Part shown: positions 32,963 through 42,068 of the stretch, in pieces
Position numbering within the stretch: the first letter of the stretch is position 1
How the letters are laid out: the number at the start of each line of letters is the position of its first letter
From: Parvibaculum sp963696585
GTDB taxonomy: Bacteria; Pseudomonadota; Alphaproteobacteria; Parvibaculales; Parvibaculaceae
Length of the DNA: 64,000 bases
Assembly: GCA_963696585.1 (NCBI GenBank)
Contig: CAVOKW010000035.1
Coordinates: 124,001-188,000 of the forward strand
Reading direction: 5' to 3'
The notes under the pieces: generated by a model
The model's input: only the letters and a program-made list of their open reading frames with translations
What the model was told of the DNA's origin: nothing
Database searches by the model: none
Translations under genes and position numbers: made by a program

Positions 32963-33763
32963 ATGGCTGAGACAAAGGTAGAAAAATTGATACCGGCGGC
33001 GACAATTTTGCTGACACGTGATGGTCGCGATGGTGTCGAGGTTTTCATGGTGGTGCGTCATCACCAGATCGACTTTGTGGCGGGCGCGCTGGTTTTCCCC
33101 GGTGGCAAGGTTGATCCCAAGGACACGCATGAGCATGTGCGCGGTCTGGTTGACGGTGTTGAGGGGCTTGACGATGTGCAGATGGCGCTGCGCGTTGCGG
33201 CAATCCGCGAGGCCTTTGAAGAATGCGGCGTGTTGCTGGCGCGGTCGCAGCAGACAGGCGCTGTGATTGACGGGACGCGGCTCGCAAGCCTGCAAGGCTA
33301 TCGTGACGCGCTGAACAAGAGCGAACTCGGTATCGGAGACTTTCTGGCGCGTGAAGGATTGCGGTTGGCGGCCGATATGCTGACGCCCTTTGCGCATTGG
33401 ATCACGCCAGCCATGATGCCCAAGCGATTTGATACGCATTTCTACATTGCAGCCGCGCCGGATGACCATCTGGCGGTGCATGATGGCCATGAGTTGGTTG
33501 ACTCCGTCTGGATCCGTCCGGCGGACGCGCTTAAAGAGGCGGAGGCGGGCACCAAGAATGTGATTTTCCCGACACGGATGAATGTGCTGAAGCTCGGCCG
33601 CTATGCAAGCGTCAGCGAGGCAATCGAGACGGCGCGGCGCACGTCCGTTGTCACGGTTATTCCGGAACTCGACAAACGCGAAGACGGCAAGCCAATCCTG
33701 CGCATTCCGGTGGAAGCGGATTATGGCGTGACCGAAGAGTTGCTGGAAAACATGCGGCCCTGA
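32963..33763 (+). CDS. NUDIX hydrolase (NUDT19-like)
   Basis: A 266-aa protein with a split NUDIX box: GALVFPGGKVDPKD (about 41-54) and, after an insertion, AAIREAFEECGVLL (about 78-91), giving the REUXEEXGU metal-binding helix. Long insertions between the two parts are typical of the NUDT7/8/19-type group, which hydrolyse CoA and acyl-CoA. That would suit the acyl-CoA genes nearby, but the family assignment is only probable. It ends immediately before the nadK stop on the other strand. Confidence 0.88.
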   Translation: MAETKVEKLIPAATILLTRDGRDGVEVFMVVRHHQIDFVAGALVFPGGKVDPKDTHEHVRGLVDGVEGLDDVQMALRVAAIREAFEECGVLLARSQQTGAVIDGTRLASLQGYRDALNKSELGIGDFLAREGLRLAADMLTPFAHWITPAMMPKRFDTHFYIAAAPDDHLAVHDGHELVDSVWIRPADALKEAEAGTKNVIFPTRMNVLKLGRYASVSEAIETARRTSVVTVIPELDKREDGKPILRIPVEADYGVTEELLENMRP

Positions 33764-34531
33764 TCAGAAGAGAAATTGTTCCGTCAGTATGCGTTCGTCA
33801 AGACTGTGACCATCGTCAAACATCATTTGCAGGACGATGTCGCGATCTTCCTCGACATGAACACTGATGACGTCGCGAAACTCCGTATGGTCGGCGACGG
33901 CGCTGACGGGTCGCTTGTCTGATTCAAGAATGTCAAACTTGACCTTGGCGCGATGCGGCAACAGGGCGCCCCGCCAGCGGCGCGGGCGGAACGGGCTGAT
34001 CGGTGTCAAGGCGAGAAGGGCCGCATCAATCGGAATGATCGGACCTTGTGCCGAGAGGTTATATGCCGTGCTGCCAGCGGGTGTTGCCAGCAGCACACCA
34101 TCGCAGATCAGCTCCGCCATGCGCCGTTTGCCATCAATGCTGATGCAGATTTTCGCCGCCTGATAGGTCTGGCGCAGCAGCGAGACTTCATTGATGGCAA
34201 TGGCTTCATGCTGTTGCCCATCCGCTGTGCGTGCTGTCATGCGCAGCGGGTGGATGCGCGTGATCTCTGCGGCATTCAGACGTTCAACAAGATTGTCTGG
34301 CCGAAACTCATTCATGAGGAAGCCGACTGAGCCGCGGTTCATGCCATAGATCGGTATGTTGCGGCGCATGAAGCGATGCAGGGTTTGCAGCATCAGGCCA
34401 TCGCCGCCGAGTGCGACGATGACATCTGCCTCATCAGGCGAGGCGTCACCATATAGCGCACGAAGTCGGCTCAGGGCCTGCTGCGCTTCGGGCACGTCGG
34501 TGGCGACAAATGCGATCTTGTGAAAAGTCAT
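33764..34531 (-). CDS. nadK: NAD kinase
   Basis: Phosphorylates NAD to NADP using ATP; cytoplasmic. The 255-aa product has the GGDG motif (Gly42-Gly45) in VALGGDGLMLQTLHRF, NRGSVGFLMNE, and the NAD-binding TPAGSTAYNLSAQGPI. Length fits the short proteobacterial form. Convergent with the NUDIX gene, with no spacer between stop codons; moaA lies upstream on the same strand (74 bp). Confidence 0.96.
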   Translation of the reverse strand: MTFHKIAFVATDVPEAQQALSRLRALYGDASPDEADVIVALGGDGLMLQTLHRFMRRNIPIYGMNRGSVGFLMNEFRPDNLVERLNAAEITRIHPLRMTARTADGQQHEAIAINEVSLLRQTYQAAKICISIDGKRRMAELICDGVLLATPAGSTAYNLSAQGPIIPIDAALLALTPISPFRPRRWRGALLPHRAKVKFDILESDKRPVSAVADHTEFRDVISVHVEEDRDIVLQMMFDDGHSLDERILTEQFLF

Positions 34532-34605
34532 TGTTTCCAGCCTTGCGTCACTGCGGGCGGCATCATAGCCATGAGTGGCTTTCGAGGTAAGCCCGGAATT
34601 GGGCC

Positions 34606-35634
34606 TTAGCCACCCGTGTTGGACATGTGCCGGGTGAGGGCCGGGCCGGCATGTGCGCGGTCGATGATGAAATCATGCCCCCTGGGTTTGCGGCCAATGG
34701 CTTCGGCAATGGCCGCATCAAGCAGGGCATCATCAGGGCTTTGGCGCAGGGGCGCACGCAGATCGGCGGCGTCGTCCTGACCCAGACACATATAGAGCGT
34801 GCCGGTGCAGGTGAGGCGGACGCGATTGCAAGACTCGCAGAAATTATGCGTCAGGGGTGTGATGAAACCGAGTTTGCCGCCGGTTTCAGTGACGCGCACA
34901 TAGCGGGCCGGGCCGCCGGTGCGTTCGGGCAAGTCGATCAGCGTCCACTGCCGCTCAAGGTCACGGCGCACCTGCGAGAGCGGCAGATATTGCTCGACGC
35001 GGTCAGCATCGATTTCGCCGAGCGGCATGGTTTCGATCAACGTGATGTCATGACCTTCGCCATGCGCCCATTGAATGAGCGTGGGCAATTCCGCTTCATT
35101 TTCGCCACGCAGGGCGACGGTATTGATCTTGACCTTGAGCCCCGCTTTGGTGGCGGCGGCAATGCCTTCGAGAACCTGTGGCAGGCGGCCCCAGCGGGTG
35201 ATCTGCGCAAAACGGGCTTCATCCAATGTGTCCAGTGACACATTGATGCGCCGGATGCCAGCAGCGGCAAGATCGCCTGCATAGCGGGTCAACTGACTGC
35301 CATTGGTGGTCAGCGTCAATTCTTCAAGCGCGCCGGTTTCAAGGTGGCGACCGAGATTGCGGATCAGCGTCATGACATCGCGTCGGACAAGCGGCTCGCC
35401 ACCGGTCAGGCGCAGTTTGCGCACACCCTGGCGGATAAAGGCCGAGCAAAGCCTGTCAAGTTCTTCCAGTGTCAGGATTTCCGCCTTGGGCAGGAATGTC
35501 ATGTGTTCGGACATGCAATAGATGCAGCGAAAGTCGCAGCGATCCGTGACCGAGACGCGCAGATAGGACACCTGCCGCCCGAAGGGATCGACAAGCGCCG
35601 GGCTGCCGGTGACTGCCTGCTCAAGAATGGTCAT
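34606..35634 (-). CDS. moaA: GTP 3',8-cyclase MoaA
   Basis: A 342-aa radical SAM enzyme that makes the first intermediate of molybdopterin. The N-terminal cluster is CxxxCxxC (Cys33, 37, 40; DRCDFRCIYC) and the C-terminal cluster is Cys266, Cys269 and Cys283 (FCESCN.. MC). It ends in the Gly-Gly (SNTGG) needed for activity. The only molybdoenzyme gene in the window is the CoxL-type one at 39610, about 4 kb away. moaC and the rest of the pathway are not here. It may be cotranscribed with nadK. Confidence 0.97.
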   Translation of the reverse strand: MTILEQAVTGSPALVDPFGRQVSYLRVSVTDRCDFRCIYCMSEHMTFLPKAEILTLEELDRLCSAFIRQGVRKLRLTGGEPLVRRDVMTLIRNLGRHLETGALEELTLTTNGSQLTRYAGDLAAAGIRRINVSLDTLDEARFAQITRWGRLPQVLEGIAAATKAGLKVKINTVALRGENEAELPTLIQWAHGEGHDITLIETMPLGEIDADRVEQYLPLSQVRRDLERQWTLIDLPERTGGPARYVRVTETGGKLGFITPLTHNFCESCNRVRLTCTGTLYMCLGQDDAADLRAPLRQSPDDALLDAAIAEAIGRKPRGHDFIIDRAHAGPALTRHMSNTGG

Positions 35635-35781
35635 CGTACATAGATAACACCTCGCTTGCGGGATTTCGCCCCCCTAATGGCCCCTTTCGGGTTCACGATT
35701 TGCTGATTCCCCTGTCAGGGTCCTGTTTCCCTGAGGGCCGGGGCGGGCTAGGTTTGGTCAAAAGAGCTTCGGGGTGGCGAT

Positions 35782-37278
35782 ATGGCTGGCCGGTATATTC
35801 TGGCGATTGATCAGGGCACAACCAGCACAAGGGCCTTGCTGTTTGACGAGGCGGGTTCGCCCATGCGGGTGCGGCAGGTCGCCCTGACGCAGCATTTTCC
35901 CCGTGATGGCTGGGTTGAGCATGATGCGGCGGAAATCTGGTCGGCGACACGTTCCGTCTGCCGCGCCATTCTCGACAAGGGGATGAGTGCCAGTGAAATC
36001 GCCGCCATCGGCATCACCAATCAACGCGAGACGACTGTGATTTGGGATCGCGTCACGGGCGAGCCGCTGCACAAGGCGATTGTCTGGCAGGACCGGCGCA
36101 CGGCTGATTTTTGTGCGCGTCTCAAGGCTGAGGGTCATGAGGACATGGTGCGGGCCAGAACGGGCTTGCTGCTTGATCCCTATTTCTCCGGCACCAAGCT
36201 TGCCTGGCTGCTCGACCATGTGCCGGGCGCCCGCGCGCGGGCCGAGAAGGGCGAAATATGCTTCGGTACGGTTGATAGCTGGCTGATTTACAAGCTCACC
36301 GGCGGCAAGGTGCATGCAACCGATGCGACCAATGCGTCACGCACCTTGATGTTCAACATCGTGACGCAAAGCTGGGACGACGAGCTTTTGCGCCTGATGA
36401 ACATTCCGGCCTCTGTCTTGCCGCAGGTGAAGGATTGTTGCGCTGATTTTGGCGTGACTGTGGCCGATCATTTTGGTGCGCCGATTGCGATATCCGGCGT
36501 GGCGGGTGATCAGCAGGCGGCGACTGTCGGGCAGGCCTGCTTTGAGCCGGGGCTGATGAAATCCACCTATGGCACGGGCTGCTTTGCGGTGGTCAACACA
36601 GGCGCTCAGTTTGTGCGCAGTCAGAACAGGCTTCTTTCGACGATTGCCTATCGGTTGAATGGCGAGGTGACCTATGGCCTTGAAGGCTCGATCTTCATGG
36701 CGGGCGCCATTGTGCAATGGCTGCGCGATGAGATGAAACTTGTGGGCTCGTCAGCCGATAGCGAAGCGATGGCGCGGGCGGCTGATCCGCAATCGGGCGT
36801 CGTGCTGGTGCCGGCCTTTACCGGACTTGGGGCGCCTTACTGGGATCCGCATGCGCGGGCGGCGATTTTCGGCATGACGCGAGACACGGGACCTGAAGAA
36901 ATCGTCAGTGCCGCCCTGCAATCGGTCTCATTCCAGACGCGTGATCTGATGGAGGCAATGGGTGAGGACATGAAGGCGGCAGGCCTTGCCTCGCCCACGG
37001 CCTTGCGTGTCGATGGTGGCATGGTCGCGAATGACTGGTTTGTGCAAAATCTGGCCGACATGATCGGCGCGCGTGTCGAACGGCCAGAAGTGACAGAGAC
37101 GACAGCGCTGGGGGCGGCTTATCTTGCCGGTATTCAGGCGGGTTTTTACAGCGGTCCGGAAGCCGTGGCGGCGAATTGGCGCTGCGAGCGCGCCTTTACA
37201 CCGCGAATGAAAGAAAGCGAGCGTGCGGCAGGGTATGATCGCTGGCGCAAAGCCGTGGGGCGCGTGCTGACAAACTGA
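35782..37278 (+). CDS. glpK: glycerol kinase
   Basis: Phosphorylates glycerol to sn-glycerol 3-phosphate; FGGY-family, cytoplasmic, 498 aa, the normal length. Landmarks: ILAIDQGTTSTRALLFDEAG at the N-terminus, the catalytic Asp of GVAGDQQAATVGQ, KSTYGTGCF, YGLEGSIFMAGA and LRVDGGMVANDWFVQNLAD. No glpF or glpD is adjacent. The next gene encodes an FAD oxidase 29 bp downstream on the same strand, so they may share a transcript for use of glycerol-derived acids. Confidence 0.97.
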   Translation: MAGRYILAIDQGTTSTRALLFDEAGSPMRVRQVALTQHFPRDGWVEHDAAEIWSATRSVCRAILDKGMSASEIAAIGITNQRETTVIWDRVTGEPLHKAIVWQDRRTADFCARLKAEGHEDMVRARTGLLLDPYFSGTKLAWLLDHVPGARARAEKGEICFGTVDSWLIYKLTGGKVHATDATNASRTLMFNIVTQSWDDELLRLMNIPASVLPQVKDCCADFGVTVADHFGAPIAISGVAGDQQAATVGQACFEPGLMKSTYGTGCFAVVNTGAQFVRSQNRLLSTIAYRLNGEVTYGLEGSIFMAGAIVQWLRDEMKLVGSSADSEAMARAADPQSGVVLVPAFTGLGAPYWDPHARAAIFGMTRDTGPEEIVSAALQSVSFQTRDLMEAMGEDMKAAGLASPTALRVDGGMVANDWFVQNLADMIGARVERPEVTETTALGAAYLAGIQAGFYSGPEAVAANWRCERAFTPRMKESERAAGYDRWRKAVGRVLTN

Positions 37279-37307
37279 TCCCGTAAAACAAAAAGGGAGG
37301 TGACACC

Positions 37308-38708
37308 ATGGAAGAACTGATCGCGAGGCTCAAGGCGACTTTGGGTCCGGGCGGCGTTCTGGAAGGTGAAGATGCGCAAGCCAAGGCGCAAGGCGGCTGG
37401 AGCCGATTGGGTGTGCCACGCGCCGTGCTGCGGCCAGCATCAACAAATGATGTTTCGGCTATTTTGAAACGCTGCCATGCCGCCGGTGTTCCCGTTGTGC
37501 CATGGGGTGGCAAGACAGGGCTGGTTCAAGGCGGCGAAGCTGATGGCAGTCTGGCGCTGTCGATGGAGCGGATGAACGCCATCGAAGAGATTGATGTGAT
37601 GGGCAGCACGATGACGGTTCAGGCGGGCTGCGTGCTCCAGACCGTTTGCGAGAAGGCGGAAGCTGTTGGCTTGATGTTTCCACTTGATCTCGGGGCGCGT
37701 GGCTCGGCGACGATCGGCGGCAATGTCTCGACCAATGCAGGCGGCAATCGCGTTTTGCGCTATGGCATGATGCGCGACATGGTGCTTGGCCTTGAGGTGG
37801 TGCTCGCTGACGGAACGATTATGTCCTCGCTCAATCGGCTCATCAAAAACAATGCAGGCTATGACCTGAAGCAGCTTTTTATCGGCTCGGAAGGCACGCT
37901 GGGCGTGGTCACGCGCGTCGTCTTGCGGCTGCGGCCAAAGCCTGTGTCGCAGAATACGAGCTTTGTCGCGATTGATGATTTTGCGCAGCTCCCCGTATTT
38001 CTGCGCCACATGGAACGCCAGCTTGGCGGCGCATTGTCAGCCTTTGAAGTCATGTGGGCTGATTTTTATAAACTCGTGACGAGCGAACCAGCGCTGGGTC
38101 GGGCGCCTCTCAAGGCGGGCCATGGCTATTATGTGCTGGTTGAATCGCAAGGCGGCGATCAGGAAAGCGACAGCGCCCGCTTCGAATCGGCCTTGATGGC
38201 GGCGCTTGATGAGGGACTTGTGGGCGATGCCGTGATCGCCAAGAGCGGGGCGGAGCGCGCTGCCATGTGGGCCCTGCGCGATGACGTGGCGCAGGTTGCA
38301 CGCAACGGGCCGATCTTCACCTTTGATGTCAGCCTGACGATTGCCGAGATGGAGAGCTATCTCGCCGAACTGCGCGAGCGGCTGGCGGCGCGGTGGCCCG
38401 ATTATACGTTGAGCATTTTTGGGCATCTGGGTGACGGTAATCTGCATGTGATACCGGGCGTGGGGGATGGTTCGCCGGAAACGCGCCACGCGGTGGAAGG
38501 CATTGTCTATGATGCGCTTCGCAAACGTGGCGGATCGGTTTCAGCCGAGCATGGCATCGGTCTTGAAAAGCGCGAATATCTCGGTTGGTCGCGCAGTGCC
38601 GAGGAACTGGCGCTGATGCGGCTTCTGAAATCGACGCTTGATCCGAAGAATATCCTCAATCCGGGTAAGGTTGTGGAGGTGGCATTGCCGCCAAAAGCGG
38701 CTGAGTGA
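37308..38708 (+). CDS. FAD-binding oxidase of the GlcD/D-lactate dehydrogenase type
   Basis: A 466-aa flavoprotein. The N-terminal PCMH FAD-binding domain has VVPWGGKTGLVQGG, GSTMTVQAGCVL and FPLDLGARGSATIGGNVSTNAGG. The C-terminal cap has HLGDGNLHVIPG and ends with the substrate-binding signature SAEHGIGLEKREYL and DPKNILNPGK. Substrates of the family are D-2-hydroxy acids such as D-lactate, glycolate and D-2-hydroxyglutarate; I cannot choose among them. GGGAGGTG is an unusually strong ribosome-binding site. It probably forms an operon with glpK and the aldolase. Confidence 0.9.
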   Translation: MEELIARLKATLGPGGVLEGEDAQAKAQGGWSRLGVPRAVLRPASTNDVSAILKRCHAAGVPVVPWGGKTGLVQGGEADGSLALSMERMNAIEEIDVMGSTMTVQAGCVLQTVCEKAEAVGLMFPLDLGARGSATIGGNVSTNAGGNRVLRYGMMRDMVLGLEVVLADGTIMSSLNRLIKNNAGYDLKQLFIGSEGTLGVVTRVVLRLRPKPVSQNTSFVAIDDFAQLPVFLRHMERQLGGALSAFEVMWADFYKLVTSEPALGRAPLKAGHGYYVLVESQGGDQESDSARFESALMAALDEGLVGDAVIAKSGAERAAMWALRDDVAQVARNGPIFTFDVSLTIAEMESYLAELRERLAARWPDYTLSIFGHLGDGNLHVIPGVGDGSPETRHAVEGIVYDALRKRGGSVSAEHGIGLEKREYLGWSRSAEELALMRLLKSTLDPKNILNPGKVVEVALPPKAAE

Positions 38709-38796
38709 GGGAAGCCGTTTGCGGCGGGCCTTCGCGCGTGTCAGAATGACCGGAAATGCAGAACCGGTTCAGTCCGGCACGTCTCAGGAGGTGTTC

Positions 38797-39576
38797 ATGT
38801 CGCTCGCAGAAGATTTTAGCGACCGGTCGGTGCGTGATCGGGTTTCGCAAGCCGAATGGCAGCAGCGTGTCGATCTCGCTGCGACTTATCGGCTGGTCGC
38901 CTATTATGGATGGGACGATCTCATCTATACGCATATTTCAGCGCGTGTGCCGGGCGAGGATCATCACTTCCTGATCAATCCTTATGGCATGACGTTTGAT
39001 GAAATCACGGCATCGAGCCTCGTCAAGATTGATCTCGACGGCAATATCGTGATGGAGAGCGAATATATGGTGAACCCGGCGGGTTTCACCATTCACAGCG
39101 CCGTGCATATGCACAGCCATAATGCACATTGCGTCATTCACACACATTCGGATGATGGCGTGGCTGTGGCAGCGCAGGCTGATGGCTTGCTGCCGCTGAG
39201 CCAGACCGCCATGGTCGTGCTGGGCGGCGGCCTTGCCTATCACGATTATGAGGGCATCGCGCTGGAGCATGAAGAACGCGAACGACTGGTTGCTGATCTT
39301 GGCGACAGCCATTCGATGATCTTGCGCAATCATGGCCTGCTGACCACGGGCATCAATTGCGCTGACGCCTTCTTGCGGCTCTATTACCTTGAACGTGCCT
39401 GCACCATGCAGATCAAGGCGCTGTCTGGCGGGCGTCAGCTCAACATGCCGCATCGTGGCGTGCCGGAAAAGACAGCCGGACAGGGCAAGTTCGATACGGA
39501 TTTGGGCATTGGCAAACTTGCCTGGCCCGCTCTTATGCGGACGCTGGATCGATATGATCCTTCATTCCGTGACTGA
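38797..39576 (+). CDS. class II aldolase/adducin family protein
   Basis: A 259-aa zinc-dependent aldolase-fold protein. Metal ligands are His115 and His117 in VIHTHSDDG and His179 in LRNHGLL. The ATG at 38797 is chosen because CAGGAGG precedes it; the frame is open further upstream but without a start signal. Members include L-fuculose-phosphate aldolase and many of unknown substrate. It lies between the FAD oxidase and the CoxL-type hydroxylase on the same strand, with 33 bp to the latter, so the group may handle one carbohydrate-derived acid. Confidence 0.88.
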   Translation: MSLAEDFSDRSVRDRVSQAEWQQRVDLAATYRLVAYYGWDDLIYTHISARVPGEDHHFLINPYGMTFDEITASSLVKIDLDGNIVMESEYMVNPAGFTIHSAVHMHSHNAHCVIHTHSDDGVAVAAQADGLLPLSQTAMVVLGGGLAYHDYEGIALEHEERERLVADLGDSHSMILRNHGLLTTGINCADAFLRLYYLERACTMQIKALSGGRQLNMPHRGVPEKTAGQGKFDTDLGIGKLAWPALMRTLDRYDPSFRD

Positions 39577-39609
39577 TATATAACTGACTTGATCCGAGTG
39601 AGGGTGACG

Positions 39610-41952
39610 ATGACGAAATTTGGTGTGGGCCAGTCGGTCCGGCGCGTGGAAGACCAACGATTGATCACTGGCAAGGGGCGCTATGCCGATGATGTGTCGT
39701 TGCCGGGTCAGGCCTATGCCTTCATGGTGCGCTCGCCGCGTGCTCATGCCGTCATCACAAATGTCGATACATCCGAGGCCCGTGCCGCGCCGGGTGTGAT
39801 CGCCATCTTCACGGGCGAGGATATTGCGGCGGCAGGGCTTGGCAATCTCGACAGCCCGGCGGCGGCGATGTTCAAGCAGAAAGATGGCTCGCCCATCAAT
39901 GTCACGCCGCGCCCTCTCATCGCGCGCGAGCGTGTGCGATTTGCCGGCGACACGGTGGCGATGATCGTCGCCGAAACACTCAATCAGGCGCGGGACGCGG
40001 CTGATCTGCTGCTGATTGATTATGATGATTTGCCGGTGATTGCCGACACGGCTGATGCGCTTTCGCCTGAGGCAACGATCATCTGGCCGGAGAATGGCTC
40101 GAACCTTTGCTATGAATGGTCGCTTGGGGATGAGGCGAAGGTGTCTGCCGCCTTCGCCAATGCCCATCAGATAACGAAGCTCAAACTCATCAATAATCGC
40201 ATCGTCGTCAATGCGATTGAGCCGCGCGCCGCAGTGGGCGTTTATGATGCCGATAGCGATCATTACACGCTCTATGCCCCCAGTCAGGGTGTGCATGGCA
40301 TGCGGGCCATCATTGCCGGTGGCCTGTTGAAAATACCGGTCGAGAAGCTGCGCATCATCACCGAAGATGTCGGTGGCGGCTTCGGCATGAAGACCTTCAC
40401 TTATTCCGAATATCCGCTGGTGCTGCATGCCGCCAGGCTGCTGGGTCGCCCGGTCAAATGGACGGCGGATCGTTCCGACAGCTTTATCACCGATACGCAG
40501 GGGCGCGACCATGTGACCGAGGCCGCACTGGCGCTCGACAAGGAGGGTCGCATTCTCGGCATTGATGTCCGAACGATTGCCAATCTCGGCGCCTATCAGA
40601 GCCAGTTCGGGCCGTTCATTCCTTCGCTCGCGCCGCGTGGCATGCATGTCGGGGTCTATATGGTCCCGACGCTCTATAATCACGTGCGCACGGTTTATAC
40701 CAATACAGTGCCGGTTGACGCCTATCGCGGGGCCGGGCGCCCCGAAGCCTCTTACGTGATTGAGCGCCTGATGGAAAAGGCAGCGCGTGAGTTCGGCGTC
40801 GGGCCTGATGAATTGCGCCGCCGCAATTTCATCCCGGCTGACGCCATGCCCTATAAGCAGACGCCATCACTGCCTTTCGATTCAGGTGATTTTGCCCGCA
40901 ATCTTGAAGATGCGATCAAGGGCGCGGATGTCGCGGGATTTGAAACGCGGCGGCATGACGCGGCCCGCAGCGGCAAGCTGCGCGGCCTTGGCTACAGCTA
41001 TTATGTCGAACGCACGGCGGCAGGCATGGCGGATTATGCGCGTGTCGTTGTGGACGGCCAGGATGGCATGATCCATGTCTGGACCGGCCAGCAGACCAAT
41101 GGGCAGGGCCACGAAACCGTCTGGACGCAGATCGTGTCCGACCGTTTTGGTGTCGATGCCGAGAAGATCAAGATACATCTGGGTGATAGTGATGTGCTGC
41201 CGGGGAGCGCGGGCACGGGCGGCTCGAAAGCCGTTTACATGGCGCCTGGCGCGATTGCCGACGCCTCTGAAAAACTGATCGAGCAGGGGCGCGAAATTGC
41301 GGCCAATGAACTTGATGCGACGAAAGATGACGTTGAGTTTCGCGGTGAGAGAGGCGAGCCGGTGTTTGCGGTGAAAGGTACGGATCGCAAGGTTGATCTT
41401 TTCGTTGTGGCGCGTCTGGCGCAGGCCCAGGCCAATCTCGGCGAATTGTCGGGCGATGGCGAATACAAGCAACCCGCCAACACGTTTCCCAATGGCGCCC
41501 ATATCTGCGAAGTGGAAATCGATTCCGAAACGGGTGTCGCACGCATTGTGAAATACACGGTGGTTGACGACTTTGGACGCATCCTCAATCCGATGATCGT
41601 GGCGGGTCAGGTGCATGGCGGCATTGTGCAGGGACTTGGTCAGGCCATGGGTGAGCATGCTGTCTATGACAAAGAAACAGGCCAGCTCGTGACCGGCTCC
41701 TTCATGGATTACTGGATGCCGCGTGCGGATGATTTTCCCTCTTTCGACATCAGCTATAACGAGATCCCCTCGACATCCAATGCGCTGGGGGCAAAAGGGG
41801 CAGGCGAGGCAGGCACCGTTGGTGCGCCTGCGGCCTATGTGAATGCGATCATCGATGCACTGGCGCCTTTTGGAATCACGGCCATCGACATGCCTGTGAC
41901 ACCGCTGAAGCTCTGGTCGATCATTACGGGATCGAAAAGAGCCGCCGAATAG
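39610..41952 (+). CDS. CoxL-type molybdenum hydroxylase large subunit, orphan
   Basis: A 780-aa molybdopterin-binding subunit of the xanthine oxidase/CO dehydrogenase family. Motifs: GVGQSVRRVEDQRLITGKG at the N-terminus, DVGGGFGMKTF (cofactor-binding), DAYRGAGRPEASYVIERL, and the catalytic Glu in GAKGAGEAGTVGAPAA near the C-terminus. The CO dehydrogenase active-loop VAYRCSFR is not present; the equivalent stretch is DAYRGAGR, so this is an aldehyde or N-heterocycle hydroxylase rather than CO dehydrogenase. The usual 2Fe-2S and FAD subunit genes are missing on both sides. GAGGGTGACG precedes the ATG at 39610. A TetR gene follows. Confidence 0.92.
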   Translation: MTKFGVGQSVRRVEDQRLITGKGRYADDVSLPGQAYAFMVRSPRAHAVITNVDTSEARAAPGVIAIFTGEDIAAAGLGNLDSPAAAMFKQKDGSPINVTPRPLIARERVRFAGDTVAMIVAETLNQARDAADLLLIDYDDLPVIADTADALSPEATIIWPENGSNLCYEWSLGDEAKVSAAFANAHQITKLKLINNRIVVNAIEPRAAVGVYDADSDHYTLYAPSQGVHGMRAIIAGGLLKIPVEKLRIITEDVGGGFGMKTFTYSEYPLVLHAARLLGRPVKWTADRSDSFITDTQGRDHVTEAALALDKEGRILGIDVRTIANLGAYQSQFGPFIPSLAPRGMHVGVYMVPTLYNHVRTVYTNTVPVDAYRGAGRPEASYVIERLMEKAAREFGVGPDELRRRNFIPADAMPYKQTPSLPFDSGDFARNLEDAIKGADVAGFETRRHDAARSGKLRGLGYSYYVERTAAGMADYARVVVDGQDGMIHVWTGQQTNGQGHETVWTQIVSDRFGVDAEKIKIHLGDSDVLPGSAGTGGSKAVYMAPGAIADASEKLIEQGREIAANELDATKDDVEFRGERGEPVFAVKGTDRKVDLFVVARLAQAQANLGELSGDGEYKQPANTFPNGAHICEVEIDSETGVARIVKYTVVDDFGRILNPMIVAGQVHGGIVQGLGQAMGEHAVYDKETGQLVTGSFMDYWMPRADDFPSFDISYNEIPSTSNALGAKGAGEAGTVGAPAAYVNAIIDALAPFGITAIDMPVTPLKLWSIITGSKRAAE

Positions 41953-41999
41953 GCCTCTTTATGTGCAACTGCCCAAGAATTAAGCGGATAATGGCCTGG

Positions 42000-42024
42000 A
42001 TAAATTGACAATTTGTCAAATTAT
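42000..42024. promoter_or_regulatory. palindromic operator-like site upstream of the TetR gene
   Basis: TTGACAA-T-TTGTCAA (42005-42019) is an exact 7-1-7 inverted repeat; with flanks it extends to 25 bp with one mismatch pair. It lies 50 bp before the tetR start. TTGACA within it could be a -35 box with a weak -10 near 42028, so a TetR dimer bound here would block transcription. Autoregulation is likely but inferred. Confidence 0.6.
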
Positions 42025-42068
42025 TCTTACTCTACCGTCACAAAAAAAACGTGTCCGGGGAGAAACAA

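Noticed and set aside
39610..41952. Carbon monoxide dehydrogenase large subunit
   Set aside because: The Cys-containing active loop of CO dehydrogenase is not present, and coxS/coxM are missing.
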